From NCBI GenBank assembly GCA_023664625.1, contig JAMPFD010000004.1, positions 1 through 64,000 of the forward strand: a stretch of 64,000 nucleotides of DNA, in the 5' to 3' direction. The notes below the pieces were generated by a model. The model was not told the DNA's origin and did no database searches. It was given only the letters and a program-made list of their open reading frames with translations. Below are positions 25,716 to 35,402 of this stretch, one piece after another. Both the position numbers and the translations under genes were made by a program. Source of the DNA: Bacillota bacterium. GTDB taxonomy: Bacteria; Bacteroidota; Bacteroidia; Bacteroidales; Bacteroidaceae. How positions within the stretch are numbered: the stretch's first letter is position 1; every line of letters starts with the position of its first letter.

Positions 25716-26483
25716 CTATTTCAAGAGCAACTCCACAGGACAATGATCGCTGCCGAAAACATCGGTATGGATTGCCGCGCTTTCCACTTTTGGCATCAGA
25801 CGGTCAGACACAACAAAGTAGTCTATACGCCAGCCGACATTCTTCTCACGGGCATGGAAGCGGTAGGACCACCACGAGAATATCTGCTCCTCTGGATGAA
25901 GAGTGCGGAACGTGTCCGTGAAACCATTTGCCAGCAATGTGGAGAACTTGCCGCGTTCCTCATCGGAGAAGCCCGGGTTCTTATGGTTTGTCTTCGGATT
26001 CTTCAGGTCTATTTCCTCATGTGCGACATTGAGGTCACCACAGAAAATGACAGGTTTCTTCTCATCCAGCACCTTAATGTAACGAAGGAAATCATCTTCC
26101 CAGCGCATACGGTACTCCAAACGGCGCAATCCATCCTGAGCATTGGGGACATAGACCGTCGTAAAGAAGAATTCCTCATATTCAAGAGTTATGACACGTC
26201 CCTCATGATCATGTTCGTCAACAGCCTCACCGAGAACGGGAGCCATACCATAAATTACATTAAGAGGCTCGTGGCGCGTATAAATGGCCGTACCGGAATA
26301 GCCTTTCTTTTCGGCATAGTTCCAATATGACTTATACCCGGGAAACTGCAAGTCCAGCTGTCCCTCCTGCATCTTTGTCTCCTGGAGACAGAAAAAGTCT
26401 GCGTCAAGCGCAAGGAAAGACTTTTCGAAATCTTTCCCCACGCAGGCACGCAGACCGTTTACATTCCATGAAATGAATTTCAT
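25716..26483 (-). CDS. xth: Exodeoxyribonuclease III
   Basis: A 255-aa EEP-superfamily nuclease. Catalytic motifs are in place: WNVNGLR (6-12), LQETK with metal-binding Glu35, CGDLNVAHEEIDL near 148, GWRIDYF near 218 and the C-terminal GSDHCPV with the catalytic His. It is an AP endonuclease and 3'-5' exonuclease in base-excision repair. It starts 15 bp after the isomerase stop codon and is thus the last gene of the split-transketolase operon, an unusual partner for sugar genes and probably a chance neighbour. Confidence 0.93.
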   Translation of the reverse strand: MKFISWNVNGLRACVGKDFEKSFLALDADFFCLQETKMQEGQLDLQFPGYKSYWNYAEKKGYSGTAIYTRHEPLNVIYGMAPVLGEAVDEHDHEGRVITLEYEEFFFTTVYVPNAQDGLRRLEYRMRWEDDFLRYIKVLDEKKPVIFCGDLNVAHEEIDLKNPKTNHKNPGFSDEERGKFSTLLANGFTDTFRTLHPEEQIFSWWSYRFHAREKNVGWRIDYFVVSDRLMPKVESAAIHTDVFGSDHCPVELLLK

Positions 26484-26498
26484 CGCGGAACGGATATA

Positions 26499-27929
26499 TT
26501 ATTCATGTACATAAAGATCCCAACCGAGATATGTCTCAATAGCCTCACGGAGAATCTCTACCACATCCGTGCGGACCATTGCCACATGGTGCTCAAAGCC
26601 ATTCTTGCAGATGAACTTCATCAATCCCTGGAGATTTGGCACCTTTGTGACAGCTATGCAGCCGTCCATGCCGTATGGGTCGTCAGTCATTTCGCCCTTG
26701 CCGAGATATGCCTTGATGCAGCCGAGAGTGTCATCGGTAGAGATGCGGAAATATGTAAACTCGCCTTCTGTACACTTGCCATAGACAGCTCCGAAGGTGC
26801 GTACCTTGCCAAGAGTACGTCCGAGGACGCCAAGAGGACCGAGTTTTATCTCATTGCGGATAAACGACTTCGGGAAGTTGCCGCAATGTGTCACCACACA
26901 CTTCTCGCGGTCTTCTGCGAAATTGTTGTTCCAGTCAGCAAGAGCAGGAGCAAGTTCTGAAGCAAGATGCAGAGCGTACATAGCCACAGCACCGGCAAGG
27001 TCTGTCTCACAAGCACAAGGGATGCCCTTCTCGCCAAGCATGGACATTGTCACGCAGGCTGCGCAGCCATAGTTTACTTCGAGAGAGTCCCAGCACTGCA
27101 TTGCCACACAGTCCACCTCGTTTGCCTCAATCCAGTTCTCTACAGCCACGCCAAATTTAGCCTGGGTCTTAACCTTATCGTCATAAGCCTCAGGAACAGT
27201 AGCGTATCCGCGGATGGCAGCCATCTTTTCGAGGAGCTTAGGGTCGTCATCGGCAACGCGCTCTGCATTGTACAGAATCTCGGAGAGGTCAACAGGAACG
27301 ACGGTTATGCCGGAAGCCTGCAGGAGCTTCTCTGACGCGCGGCAGGTATTGAAACCGAGAGGACGTGTGCCTATCTGGCCGACACGGCAGTGAGTCAGCT
27401 TCTTCACCACGCGGCAAACGGCAGCGAAACGGTTGACATCCTGCATCATCAGCGGAGAGTTGATGGAGTATGTATGGAGGGTCGTGTCTGTAAACGGAAT
27501 GCCATACTGATAAAGATTGTTGCATACAGAAATCTTTCCGCAGAAAGAGTCACGGCGATGATCAAGATCCACCTTGTCATTCTCGTCGTCACAAGCCTGT
27601 ACGAGCACCGGCACATTCAGTTCAGCACGGGAGATAGCATTGATAATACCAATCTCAAAGCCGAAATTAGGGAGAGAAACGATGATTCCGTCAATTTCGT
27701 CACGGTATTTGCGGAACAGTTCCGCACACTTCTTGCCATCCTCGACAGTTTCCATTGCACCTGCCGTAACGGTCTCGTCTTCATCCAGAAGCACGAAACC
27801 ATAGCCTGCTTTCGTAAGTTCGTTAATCAGGGTGTTGCGCACGTCAATGGCAAGTTCATAATTGAAATAGGCGCGTGTGCCTATGATGAGACCGAAAGTC
27901 TCTTTTCCCGGTTTAGCTGGTTGATACAT
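26499..27929 (-). CDS. L-fucose/L-arabinose isomerase family protein
   Basis: A 476-aa ketol isomerase of the FucI/AraA fold. The N-terminal Rossmann-like domain covers about 10-170. The metal-site region CWDSLEVNYGCAACVTMSM...PCACETDLAGAVAMY (about 280-330) keeps the conserved Glu and Asp ligands. It should convert an aldose into a ketose in the cytoplasm with Mn or a similar ion. It is shorter than FucI (about 590 aa) and not a standard AraA. The operon has an FGGY kinase and both transketolase halves but no aldolase or epimerase, so the product is probably phosphorylated and split by transketolase. D-apiose is one candidate substrate; this is inference. An 11-G tract lies 48 bp upstream of the ATG. 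Confidence 0.75.
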   Translation of the reverse strand: MYQPAKPGKETFGLIIGTRAYFNYELAIDVRNTLINELTKAGYGFVLLDEDETVTAGAMETVEDGKKCAELFRKYRDEIDGIIVSLPNFGFEIGIINAISRAELNVPVLVQACDDENDKVDLDHRRDSFCGKISVCNNLYQYGIPFTDTTLHTYSINSPLMMQDVNRFAAVCRVVKKLTHCRVGQIGTRPLGFNTCRASEKLLQASGITVVPVDLSEILYNAERVADDDPKLLEKMAAIRGYATVPEAYDDKVKTQAKFGVAVENWIEANEVDCVAMQCWDSLEVNYGCAACVTMSMLGEKGIPCACETDLAGAVAMYALHLASELAPALADWNNNFAEDREKCVVTHCGNFPKSFIRNEIKLGPLGVLGRTLGKVRTFGAVYGKCTEGEFTYFRISTDDTLGCIKAYLGKGEMTDDPYGMDGCIAVTKVPNLQGLMKFICKNGFEHHVAMVRTDVVEILREAIETYLGWDLYVHE

Positions 27930-27976
27930 AATATTAATAGGTATTAGGATTGTTGATTGTGGGTTATAGGGGTATT

Positions 27977-27987
27977 GGGGGGGGGGG
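27977..27987. repeat. Homopolymer G11 tract
   Basis: Eleven consecutive G (C on the transcribed strand) in the 63-bp gap between the kinase stop codon and the isomerase ATG. Such tracts slip readily. It may also cause sequencing-length errors. Confidence 0.8.
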
Positions 27988-27992
27988 CGTTG

Positions 27993-29486
27993 TCATAACA
28001 AGCTCTGTACGGCCCTTTGCCATCCGGCATACGCCGGTGCCATATCCTCCGGAGTATGTGCCGGAGTTGTGGCTTCAAGAGCTGTCCATGCTTCCTGCGC
28101 CTCATCAAAAGTCTTCCATACGCCAAGAGCGAAACGGTTCATGACAAGTGCTCCGAAAGCGGATGCATCCTCTACTTCGGAACGCACGACAGGCACCTGT
28201 AACAAGTCTGACTGCATCTGCATCAGGAATTTGTTCTTTGTAGGACCGCCGTCAACACGGATTTCCTTAAGGTTTATTCCAGCCTTTTCGGTCATGGTCT
28301 TGATAAGGTCTGTCACCTGATAGGCAATGCTTTCGAGAGCCGCACGCACGACATGAGCCTTTGTAGAGGCGAAAGACATGCCTGAGATACACGCCTTTGC
28401 GTCAGCATTCCACCATGGTGCGCCAAGACCGGAGAATGCCGGGACAAAATAAACGCCTCCGTTGTCCGGTACGGATGTTGCCATAGCCTCTACTTCCTGC
28501 GGACCGTTGATAAGCTGAAGCTGGTCGCGGAGCCAGTTTAGCGTGGCACCTGTGCAGTGGATGTTTCCTTCAAAGGCATAGAATGTCTTGCCGAGAGCGG
28601 AGAATCCTACCGAGGTTACAAGACCTTCCGGAGCCGGAGCACATTTCTCTCCGATATTGACCATGACCGAGGAGCCTGTCCCATAGGTTGCCTTACCGAA
28701 GCCTTCGGCGAAGCACATCTGACCGCTCAGAGCCCCATGGCTGTCGCCAAGAATTCCGGCTATCTTAACTTCTGTTGCCTCACAGCCAAGTTGGGCAAGG
28801 ACATCGGCGCAGACTTCACCATAGACGGCATCACATGGAAGCGCTTTCGGCATCATTGAGCGCGGAATTGTCAGCATTTCAAGAAGTTCGTCGTCCCAGT
28901 CAAGGGTATGGACATTGAACAGCATTGTACGGGATGCATTGGTAAAGTCGGTCGCATGCACCTTGCCGCCCGTCAGCTTATATACAAGCCATGAATCAAC
29001 AGTTCCGAAACACAGTGCGCCGGACTCTGCCATGGCACGTGCGCCATCAACATTATCAAGAATCCATTTGGCACCTGAGCCGGCGAAATATGGGTCAATG
29101 AGAAGTCCTGACTTCTCTTTCACCATCTCACTGAAGCCCTTTGCTTTCAGGTCTTCACAGATTTGCTGGCCGCGCATGCACTGCCATACGACAGCGTTAT
29201 AGACCGGTTTGCCGGTCATGCGGTTCCATACGACGACCGTCTCGCGCTGGTTTGTTATGGCAACGCTGAGAGAGTCTCCAGTTCCCTTCCCTTCCGGAAG
29301 TGAGCAGAGAGCCTCTTTCATAGCCTTAATGGTGTTCTGCCAGATTTCCTCCGCATCATGTTCAACCCATCCGGGCTGTGGATAGTGCTGCTTATGAGGC
29401 ACTCCCACCTGCTTCAGAAGTTTGCAGTCATCGTCAAAGAGCAGGGCTTTTGTAGCCGAAGTGCTCTGGTCTATTGAGATAATCAT
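27993..29486 (-). CDS. FGGY-family carbohydrate kinase (glycerol-kinase-like)
   Basis: A 497-aa sugar/polyol kinase. The phosphate loop is IDQSTSATKALLFD (5-18). NQRETVVVW has Arg81-Glu82 in the position of the glycerol-contacting Arg-Glu of GlpK. GDSHGALSGQ near 240 supplies the catalytic Asp, and DGGPTKNKFLMQMQSDLL near 415 is the adenine-side FGGY signature. The similarity is closer to GlpK than to xylulokinase, which suits a substrate with a glycerol-like end, such as a ketotetrose or apulose. Its ATG overlaps the stop of the transketolase C-subunit gene by 4 bp. Substrate unproven. Confidence 0.82.
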   Translation of the reverse strand: MIISIDQSTSATKALLFDDDCKLLKQVGVPHKQHYPQPGWVEHDAEEIWQNTIKAMKEALCSLPEGKGTGDSLSVAITNQRETVVVWNRMTGKPVYNAVVWQCMRGQQICEDLKAKGFSEMVKEKSGLLIDPYFAGSGAKWILDNVDGARAMAESGALCFGTVDSWLVYKLTGGKVHATDFTNASRTMLFNVHTLDWDDELLEMLTIPRSMMPKALPCDAVYGEVCADVLAQLGCEATEVKIAGILGDSHGALSGQMCFAEGFGKATYGTGSSVMVNIGEKCAPAPEGLVTSVGFSALGKTFYAFEGNIHCTGATLNWLRDQLQLINGPQEVEAMATSVPDNGGVYFVPAFSGLGAPWWNADAKACISGMSFASTKAHVVRAALESIAYQVTDLIKTMTEKAGINLKEIRVDGGPTKNKFLMQMQSDLLQVPVVRSEVEDASAFGALVMNRFALGVWKTFDEAQEAWTALEATTPAHTPEDMAPAYAGWQRAVQSLL

Positions 29487-30406
29487 TCTTTCACAGCTAC
29501 ATAGATGCCGTCGGCATCGAGTCCGTAATAATGGCGTATTTCCTTGTCAGTGCCGTGTACGGCATTCTCATCAGGAATGCCAAGTATTGTCAGTTCAGTG
29601 CCGGGAACTTCCTCACAGACAATCTCTGCCACCATACCTCCGAGACCTCCGTAACGGGAATGTTCCTCAACAGTAATGATGCGGCCGGTCTCACGGGCAG
29701 CCTTTATGACAGCCTCACGGTCGCAAGGCTTGATCGCAAGAGACATATCTATCACACGGGCGTTAATACCGTCCGCCTCAAGACGCTTCGCTGCTTCAAG
29801 GGCGTGCCATACAGGCTCACCGACTGCGATTATCGCAACATCATCACCATCATGAATCTGAGTAGCCTTGCCAATTTCGAAATCAGTCTTTGTCTCAGGA
29901 TAAACCTCCGGCACTGCAGCACGTCCCACACGGACGTAGGCAGCCTGGTTATAGTTCACGAGTTTGCCCACAAGAACCTTTGTCTGCTGGGCGTCAGCAG
30001 GAAGGAAGACAGACATTCCCGGGAACGTACGGAGAGCAGCAATGTCGTGGAGAGAATGGTGTGTCGCTCCGAGCGCACCATAAGCTATACCTCCCGACAC
30101 ACCAAGTATAGTTACAGGATTCTGCGAATAAGCAAGATCAACCTTCACCTGTTCCAGAGAGCGTGCAACATAGAAGCATGCCGGACCACAGCAGAATACT
30201 TTCTTTCCTGAGTGTGCGAGACCGGCAGAAATACCTACGGCATCCTGCTCTGCAATACCGCACTCTACAAATTGTTCCGGAAGTTCACTGGCAAAATCAC
30301 CCAATGTAACAGAGCCGCGAGCATCACTTGTCACAGCTATAATATCTTTATCTTGTTTACCGAGACGGAGAAGTTCGTCAGTAAAACTTTTTCTACAAGC
30401 AATCAT
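29483..30406 (-). CDS. Transketolase C-terminal subunit (split transketolase)
   Basis: A 307-aa protein comprising the pyrimidine-binding and C-terminal domains of transketolase. ECGIAEQDAVGISAGLA (about 48-64) carries the catalytic Glu that activates the thiamine ring. A transketolase_C domain starts near 185. It forms the active enzyme with the N-subunit encoded 157 bp upstream. Two-subunit transketolases often serve dedicated sugar pathways and not the housekeeping pentose route. Its stop overlaps the kinase ATG, so expression is coupled. Confidence 0.88.
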   Translation of the reverse strand: MIACRKSFTDELLRLGKQDKDIIAVTSDARGSVTLGDFASELPEQFVECGIAEQDAVGISAGLAHSGKKVFCCGPACFYVARSLEQVKVDLAYSQNPVTILGVSGGIAYGALGATHHSLHDIAALRTFPGMSVFLPADAQQTKVLVGKLVNYNQAAYVRVGRAAVPEVYPETKTDFEIGKATQIHDGDDVAIIAVGEPVWHALEAAKRLEADGINARVIDMSLAIKPCDREAVIKAARETGRIITVEEHSRYGGLGGMVAEIVCEEVPGTELTILGIPDENAVHGTDKEIRHYYGLDADGIYVAVKE

Positions 30407-30455
30407 TTATTTTGTTTTTTAAGGTTAATGGTAATGGCCGGGAATGGCAGAACTG

Positions 30456-30482
30456 TTTCCTGCCGTTCATTTACGCAGGAAA
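30456..30482. other. Hairpin between the transketolase subunit genes
   Basis: TTTCCTGC (30456-30463) pairs with GCAGGAAA (30475-30482) around an 11-nt loop in the 157-bp spacer. It could adjust the subunit ratio by partial termination or RNA processing. No T run follows directly. Confidence 0.35.
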
Positions 30483-30563
30483 TTCTCCTGCCGTCCTCTT
30501 TTTTTCAATATCGGCTAAGAAATAAACAACATACAATAGCCCTCCCCGACCTGACGGATTATT

Positions 30564-31391
30564 CTATTTCAGGCTTTCAATACGTGCGCTTATCTCGTTG
30601 ACAGCCTGTTCGTACTGTTCCTGATTAGGCATGCCGTGGTGCCATTTTGCAACATTCTCCATATAGGAGATACCGTATCCCTTTGTCGTATGGGAGATAA
30701 TAAGATGAGGCTTTCCGTTAGTATAGTCTATTGAGTGGAAAGCATTAAGTATCTCCTCGCAAGAATCACCGTTGATTTCAATAACATCCCATCCGAAGGC
30801 TGTCCAGCGTTCCTTGACAGAGTCAATCTTCATAACATCCTCGGTGTTGCCGGAAATCTGCAGATGATTACGGTCAATGATTGCCACAAGGTTGTCAAGA
30901 TTATAATTTGAACCTGCCATTGCAGCCTCATATATGGAGCCTTCCCCCTGCTCGCCGTCACCCATCATGACGTATGTACGCCATGGCTGCTTGTCCATCT
31001 TTGCCGCAATAGCCATTCCGACACCAATAGGAAGACCATGACCAAGGGCACCGGAGTTGACCTCTATCCCCGGAACCTCTATTGTAGGATGTCCGGAAAG
31101 CACAGAGTTGAACTGTCCGAGAGTGTCCGTGAGTTCCTTTGTGATAAAGCCTTTTGCCTCAAGAACACTGTAAAGAGCCTCAACGCAATGGCCTTTGGAC
31201 AGAACGAAACGGTCCCGCTCTGGCATCTTCGGATTCTTTGGATCCACATTCATTACATCGAAATAGAGTGCTGTCATCACGTTTAGGCAAGACAGGTCAC
31301 CACCGATATGTCCGGCGCCTCCGTTGTAGACAATCTCCACCAAGCGTTTACGGTTGGTCTCTGATTGCAGAGTAAGTTCTTTTGCTGTCAT
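30564..31391 (-). CDS. Transketolase N-terminal subunit (split transketolase)
   Basis: A 275-aa thiamine-diphosphate-binding half of transketolase. AGHIGGDLS near 26-34 and SKGHCVEALY near 69 are the conserved substrate and phosphate His regions. MGDGEQGEGS...(N) near 147 is the GDG-N cofactor motif binding Mg and diphosphate. It must pair with the C-subunit encoded downstream. It is the first gene of the operon N-subunit, C-subunit, FGGY kinase, isomerase, xth. No canonical promoter is visible in the 113-bp gap before it, so transcription from the folE operon remains possible. Confidence 0.88.
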   Translation of the reverse strand: MTAKELTLQSETNRKRLVEIVYNGGAGHIGGDLSCLNVMTALYFDVMNVDPKNPKMPERDRFVLSKGHCVEALYSVLEAKGFITKELTDTLGQFNSVLSGHPTIEVPGIEVNSGALGHGLPIGVGMAIAAKMDKQPWRTYVMMGDGEQGEGSIYEAAMAGSNYNLDNLVAIIDRNHLQISGNTEDVMKIDSVKERWTAFGWDVIEINGDSCEEILNAFHSIDYTNGKPHLIISHTTKGYGISYMENVAKWHHGMPNQEQYEQAVNEISARIESLK

Positions 31392-31504
31392 TGTTAGTTT
31401 GATTATAGTTAATATATTGTCATTTTCTCACTTTCCGTATAAGCCTTATATCCTCCCCACCCGAACACATTCAAGTGCCATGAACCGATGATTGCCGCCA
31501 TCAG

Positions 31505-32083
31505 CTATTTTATAAGGTTCATGAACTCCTGACGGGTTTCCTGTCTCTTGAAGACACCGGAGAATGCCGATGTCGTAGTTATGGAATTCTGTTTTTCTAC
31601 GCCACGCATCTGCATGCACATGTGCGCAGCCTCGATCACAACCATCACACCCATCGGATGAAGGGTTTCCTGGATAACCTCCATAATCTGGTGGGTCATG
31701 CGTTCCTGCACCTGTAGCCGCCGGGCGAACACCTCCACCACACGGGCTATCTTTGACAGTCCTGTTATTGTCCCGTTCGGAATATATGCGACATGCACCT
31801 TGCCGTAAAATGGCAGCATGTGGTGCTCGCACATAGAATAGAAATTTATATCTTTCACTATGACCATGTGGCTGTATTCCTCATGGAACAATGCTTTTTC
31901 AAGTATTGCCTTCGGATCCTGACCGTAGCCTTTGGTAAGGAACTGCATGGCCTTTGCCACACGCAACGGTGTTTTTTCAAGTCCCTCACGTTCTGGGTCT
32001 TCACCCAAAAGTCCGAGGATTTCCTTATAATGCCCGGCAAGTTCATCAAGTCCGGGACGCAAATACGTTTCTTCCTCTATCAT
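31505..32083 (-). CDS. folE: GTP cyclohydrolase I
   Basis: A 192-aa enzyme of type [12 protein letters not shown] places zinc ligands Cys85 and His88, and AHMCMQMRG adds the third Cys near 155. [17 protein letters not shown] and RLQVQERMT are family signatures. It converts GTP to dihydroneopterin triphosphate for folate. I start at ATG 32083; the longer open frame would need a TTG that is part of the upstream stop (TTGATG). It shares one base with the SPOR gene's TGA, so it is translationally coupled. Confidence 0.95.
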   Translation of the reverse strand: MIEEETYLRPGLDELAGHYKEILGLLGEDPEREGLEKTPLRVAKAMQFLTKGYGQDPKAILEKALFHEEYSHMVIVKDINFYSMCEHHMLPFYGKVHVAYIPNGTITGLSKIARVVEVFARRLQVQERMTHQIMEVIQETLHPMGVMVVIEAAHMCMQMRGVEKQNSITTTSAFSGVFKRQETRQEFMNLIK

Positions 32084-32694
32084 CAATACTGTACATTAAT
32101 TTTACCTTTTACAAGACAAGCCTGAGAATATCCCATGGCACGAATCTGCTTCAGCACTGCCATTGCCTCGTCCTGACTTGTGAAATTTCCTGCGCGGCAC
32201 TTCCAGCTTGGTGAGTAGAAATGTACATATACAGGAAGGTTCGGGAACTGTCCCTTCACTCTTTGGGCAATCTGCTCACATTTAACACGATCCGTACGTT
32301 TATTGCCTCCACTATAAATCTGTATGCGGTAGCCTGTAGTCTTGTAACTATGGCGCATTATTTTCTTTCCTGTATCCGCTGCTGTCCCTGTACCTTCAGC
32401 CGTGGATGCACTTCCCTCTGCTGACGGAGCAGCGTTCTTTGCCGGCTCTGACGCTGCTGTCGCGGACTGCGTGCCGGCCGGCACAGTACCTTGCGTATGT
32501 GCAGAAGTTCCCGTCTGCCCAGCCTGTTGCTTTGCGTCAACGGCATTTACAAGACGGTCTATCTCCTGACTCTGATGTACGACAACAGTTCCCTCTCCTG
32601 TCCTGGAACGGCGAAGTTCATCGGTAATAGTCTGCGCATTGGCAGCAAAAGCCACCAATGCCAGACATATTGTAATAAAGAAATGTTTCATCAT
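32083..32694 (-). CDS. SPOR domain-containing exported protein
   Basis: A 203-aa protein with a signal peptide (about 1-20, ending ANAQ), a Gly/Ala/Thr/Ser-rich linker (about 55-108) and a C-terminal SPOR domain (about 117-203, [12 protein letters not shown]...[28 protein letters not shown]). SPOR domains bind denuded glycan strands of septal peptidoglycan, so a role at the division site or envelope is likely. It lies between tpiA and folE, coupled to folE by a TGATG overlap. Confidence 0.85.
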   Translation of the reverse strand: MMKHFFITICLALVAFAANAQTITDELRRSRTGEGTVVVHQSQEIDRLVNAVDAKQQAGQTGTSAHTQGTVPAGTQSATAASEPAKNAAPSAEGSASTAEGTGTAADTGKKIMRHSYKTTGYRIQIYSGGNKRTDRVKCEQIAQRVKGQFPNLPVYVHFYSPSWKCRAGNFTSQDEAMAVLKQIRAMGYSQACLVKGKINVQY

Positions 32695-32750
32695 ATCAAT
32701 AAATCATATATAAAATATGGTTTCCGTCCTCTCACCATCAGCTCACGGCA

Positions 32751-33503
32751 TTAGCCCCAAGCGTCAATGATACCCTTGAAATCTGCGGCTTTGAGTGATG
32801 CACCGCCGATAAGTCCACCGTCGATGTCCGGCTTTGCAAACAGCTCCGGAGCATTGGATGCCTTGCAAGAGCCTCCGTAGAGGATTGTTGTGTCGGCAGC
32901 GGCCTCTGCACCGTAAACCTCTGCAACGCAAGAACGGATATATGCGTGAATCTCCTCAGCCTGCTCCGCAGTAGCTGTCTTGCCTGTTCCTATGGCCCAG
33001 ATTGGCTCATAAGCAATGACGATGTTCTTCCACTGCTCTGCTGTCAGATGGAATACGGAACCTGCCAGTTCTGCCTTGACAACCTCATTCTGCTTGTTTG
33101 CCTCACGTTCCTCAAGAGATTCACCGATGCAGAAGATGACTTTCAGACCGTTGGAAAGAGCAAGTTCCACTTTCTCCTTCAGTATTTCCGGAGTCTCGTT
33201 GTAATACTCGCGGCGTTCTGAATGGCCGAGAATAACGTAATCCGCACCTGTGGACTTAACCATCTCTGCAGAAACCTCACCCGTATATGCGCCGGAAGCC
33301 TTGTCAGCACAGTTCTCCGCGCCAAGCTCGATTGCAGAACCCTTGACAATATCAGCCACGCTTGCAAGATGGATGAAAGGTGTGCAGATGATTACTCCGC
33401 AATTTGGATTCTTAACAACCTCTGTAAGTTCTTTTGCAAGGGCAACGCCTTCCTGAAGATTCTTGTTCATCTTCCAGTTGCCAGCTACAATTTTTTTTGC
33501 CAT
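32751..33503 (-). CDS. tpiA: Triosephosphate isomerase
   Basis: A 250-aa TIM-barrel enzyme with all catalytic residues visible: Lys11 in GNWKMN, His94 in LGHSERR and Glu166 in [12 protein letters not shown]. The phosphate-binding GGLIGGASL near 230 is present. It interconverts glyceraldehyde-3-phosphate and dihydroxyacetone phosphate in glycolysis. It is the third gene of the DUF1599 - BT_3928-like - tpiA - SPOR - folE unit. Confidence 0.97.
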   Translation of the reverse strand: MAKKIVAGNWKMNKNLQEGVALAKELTEVVKNPNCGVIICTPFIHLASVADIVKGSAIELGAENCADKASGAYTGEVSAEMVKSTGADYVILGHSERREYYNETPEILKEKVELALSNGLKVIFCIGESLEEREANKQNEVVKAELAGSVFHLTAEQWKNIVIAYEPIWAIGTGKTATAEQAEEIHAYIRSCVAEVYGAEAAADTTILYGGSCKASNAPELFAKPDIDGGLIGGASLKAADFKGIIDAWG

Positions 33504-33541
33504 TTTTTTGTTTGTTTTAAGTGTTAAACTGTTTATCTTCG

Positions 33542-34684
33542 TTACCTTGTCATATTACTGATTTTTTCCAATGAAGGAAGCATATTGTGGCTCCATTTAC
33601 CGATAATCACGCCGTCTTTCAGCAACAGCAGCCCTGGATTGCTCCTCACTATCGTCTTAAGCGTGGTGCCGTCTGTAAAACAGAACGGATATTCCGCACC
33701 GGTGGTGTTCCTCCAATGGTCGATGGCTTTTTTCCCGCTTGACGTCAGGCAGTAGAATCTGTGTCCGTTATCATCCGCGAACTCATAGATCCGGTCTATC
33801 TCTCCGAATGTGGAGTCATCCGCTTTCTCTATGAACGACAGTATAAGCAGGAAAGTATATCCCTTATGGGACAACACATCTTCGGTTATGTCTTCTCCGT
33901 CGGATGCCGTTATGGAGAAATCATGTATCGGCGGGACGTATCCCTGACGGACTACAGTTGTCTTGCTGTCTATGAATGTCCATGTCGAATCCGGATAATT
34001 TTCAAGCGAAAATTCCTTGCGCTCACCATTCTTCTCTAAGATAAACGTCGTCTCAAGCACCGGCTGTGCAGCATTTTCCGGGAATTCCATTCCCTTACGA
34101 ATATCCGCACCGATATGATACGGACGGAAATCAACGACAGGGAGGTCATAGAGACACCACGAACTCAGCACTATAGAGCCGGCCACCGTTATGTGAACAG
34201 TCATCCACTGTGCATTTTTGCCAAGCATACGCGGCACTGCAAGCGGACGAAGAACAAGGACTGCGGCACAGAGCATGAGGACGATGTTTTTCAGGAGTGT
34301 GTCCATATTTGTCAATACAAGAGCATCACCGAAACAGCCACAATCCCGAACAGGATCTGCCACATATATCCAAATGCTCAGCAATGTCATGAAGACCATG
34401 AACACAGTCAAGACCTTCGATGTCTTACGCCGCCATATTGCCAAAAGCGTAAAAACGCCCATAGCCAGTTCTACAGTTGACAATGCCACAGAACATAACA
34501 GAAGCAACGCTTCCGGCATGTAGTTTCCGAGACCGACAGCTGCAAGATAGTCCTGGAACTTATATACAGTTCCTAACGGGTCGACAGCCTTTACAAAGCC
34601 GGAGAAAGCAAACGTCACTCCGAGCAGCAGCCTGCATAGATTCACCGCTACAGCGGTAATAGTCTTACGTTTGTCCACAGGCAC
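33542..34684 (-). CDS. BT_3928-like membrane protein (DoxX/MauE-type with thioredoxin-like end)
   Basis: A 380-aa inner-membrane protein. The N-terminal half has four hydrophobic segments (about 10-30, 55-80, 88-110, 135-160) in DoxX/MauE style with a DCGCFGDAL motif near 115, and another segment near 165-185. The C-terminal part (about 250-380) reads like a thioredoxin-fold domain without an obvious CxxC. MauE-like proteins support disulfide or redox maturation; here the role is inferred. It starts with GTG overlapping the DUF1599 stop (TAGTG). The family is typically found beside tpiA in Bacteroidales. Confidence 0.75.
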   Translation of the reverse strand: MPVDKRKTITAVAVNLCRLLLGVTFAFSGFVKAVDPLGTVYKFQDYLAAVGLGNYMPEALLLLCSVALSTVELAMGVFTLLAIWRRKTSKVLTVFMVFMTLLSIWIYVADPVRDCGCFGDALVLTNMDTLLKNIVLMLCAAVLVLRPLAVPRMLGKNAQWMTVHITVAGSIVLSSWCLYDLPVVDFRPYHIGADIRKGMEFPENAAQPVLETTFILEKNGERKEFSLENYPDSTWTFIDSKTTVVRQGYVPPIHDFSITASDGEDITEDVLSHKGYTFLLILSFIEKADDSTFGEIDRIYEFADDNGHRFYCLTSSGKKAIDHWRNTTGAEYPFCFTDGTTLKTIVRSNPGLLLLKDGVIIGKWSHNMLPSLEKISNMTR

Positions 34685-35244
34685 TACCTTTCTGCCGCTT
34701 CCAAAAACTTTATGACACCAAACGCAGCATAGTTGATGATGTCCATATAGTTTGATGCAATCCCTTCGGAAACGAGCGTTTCACCATTGTGGTTCTCTAT
34801 CTCCTTGACACGTTCTATCTTTGTAAGGATAAAATCAGTATAGCTGCTGATGCGCATTCCTCTCCACGCCTCGTCATAATCATGATTTTTCTTCAGCATG
34901 AGCAACAGACAGCTCTCTGCATACTCATCATAGAGAGCCATAGCCTCGTCATTGGTAATATCAACTTCATCAACGAAGCCATTGCCGAGCTGTATGAGCC
35001 CTACAATACCGTAGTTTATCAAAGCCATGAACTCCGGCAAGATCCCCTCTCCTACCTTTGTCTCCCTTTTTATCTCCAAAGAACGGATGCGCTTTGCCTT
35101 TATAAAGAGCTGGTCGGTCAGCGATGACGGACGCAACATTCTCCATGACGGCTTATAATCATAGAGTTTCTTCTGAAAAATATCCCTGCACAGCTCCATG
35201 GCTTCACGGAACTGGTATTCTGTCTTCTGCAAGTCTTTTGCCAT
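34684..35244 (-). CDS. DUF1599 domain protein (internal duplication)
   Basis: A 186-aa cytoplasmic protein made of two homologous halves. Half 1 has KLYDYKPSWRMLR...DQLFIKAKRI near 25-54 and LINYGIVGLIQL. Half 2 has KNHDYDEAWRGMR...DFILTKIERV near 118-147 and IINYAAFGVIKFLE. The repeated DY..(S/A)WR.MR pattern fits an all-alpha nucleotide-pyrophosphatase-like fold, but the function is not established. It is the first gene of the tpiA-folE operon behind a strong promoter. Confidence 0.85.
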   Translation of the reverse strand: MAKDLQKTEYQFREAMELCRDIFQKKLYDYKPSWRMLRPSSLTDQLFIKAKRIRSLEIKRETKVGEGILPEFMALINYGIVGLIQLGNGFVDEVDITNDEAMALYDEYAESCLLLMLKKNHDYDEAWRGMRISSYTDFILTKIERVKEIENHNGETLVSEGIASNYMDIINYAAFGVIKFLEAAER

Positions 35245-35264
35245 TGCGGTTCGTTAATTTGGGA

Positions 35265-35296
35265 CAAAGGTACTCAATTTTCCCGAATTTCCCAAA
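35265..35296 (-). promoter_or_regulatory. Promoter of DUF1599-tpiA-folE operon
   Basis: Minus-strand -7 TACCTTTG (plus CAAAGGTA, 35265-35272), 20-nt spacer, -33 TTTG (plus CAAA, 35293-35296). Confidence 0.75.
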
Positions 35297-35402
35297 CTTT
35301 TTCACCTTAATTTAATATGGAACACAGTCAATGACTTTACGCGCAAATAAGCTCCATACTATTTTGACACAATAAAACAGCAAGCTTGGCGTTATACAAA
35401 AG

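Noticed and set aside
26499..31391. Sulfoglycolytic transketolase pathway as the primary reading
   Set aside because: Split transketolase fits, but the FGGY kinase and fucose-isomerase fold do not, and no sulfo-sugar genes are nearby.
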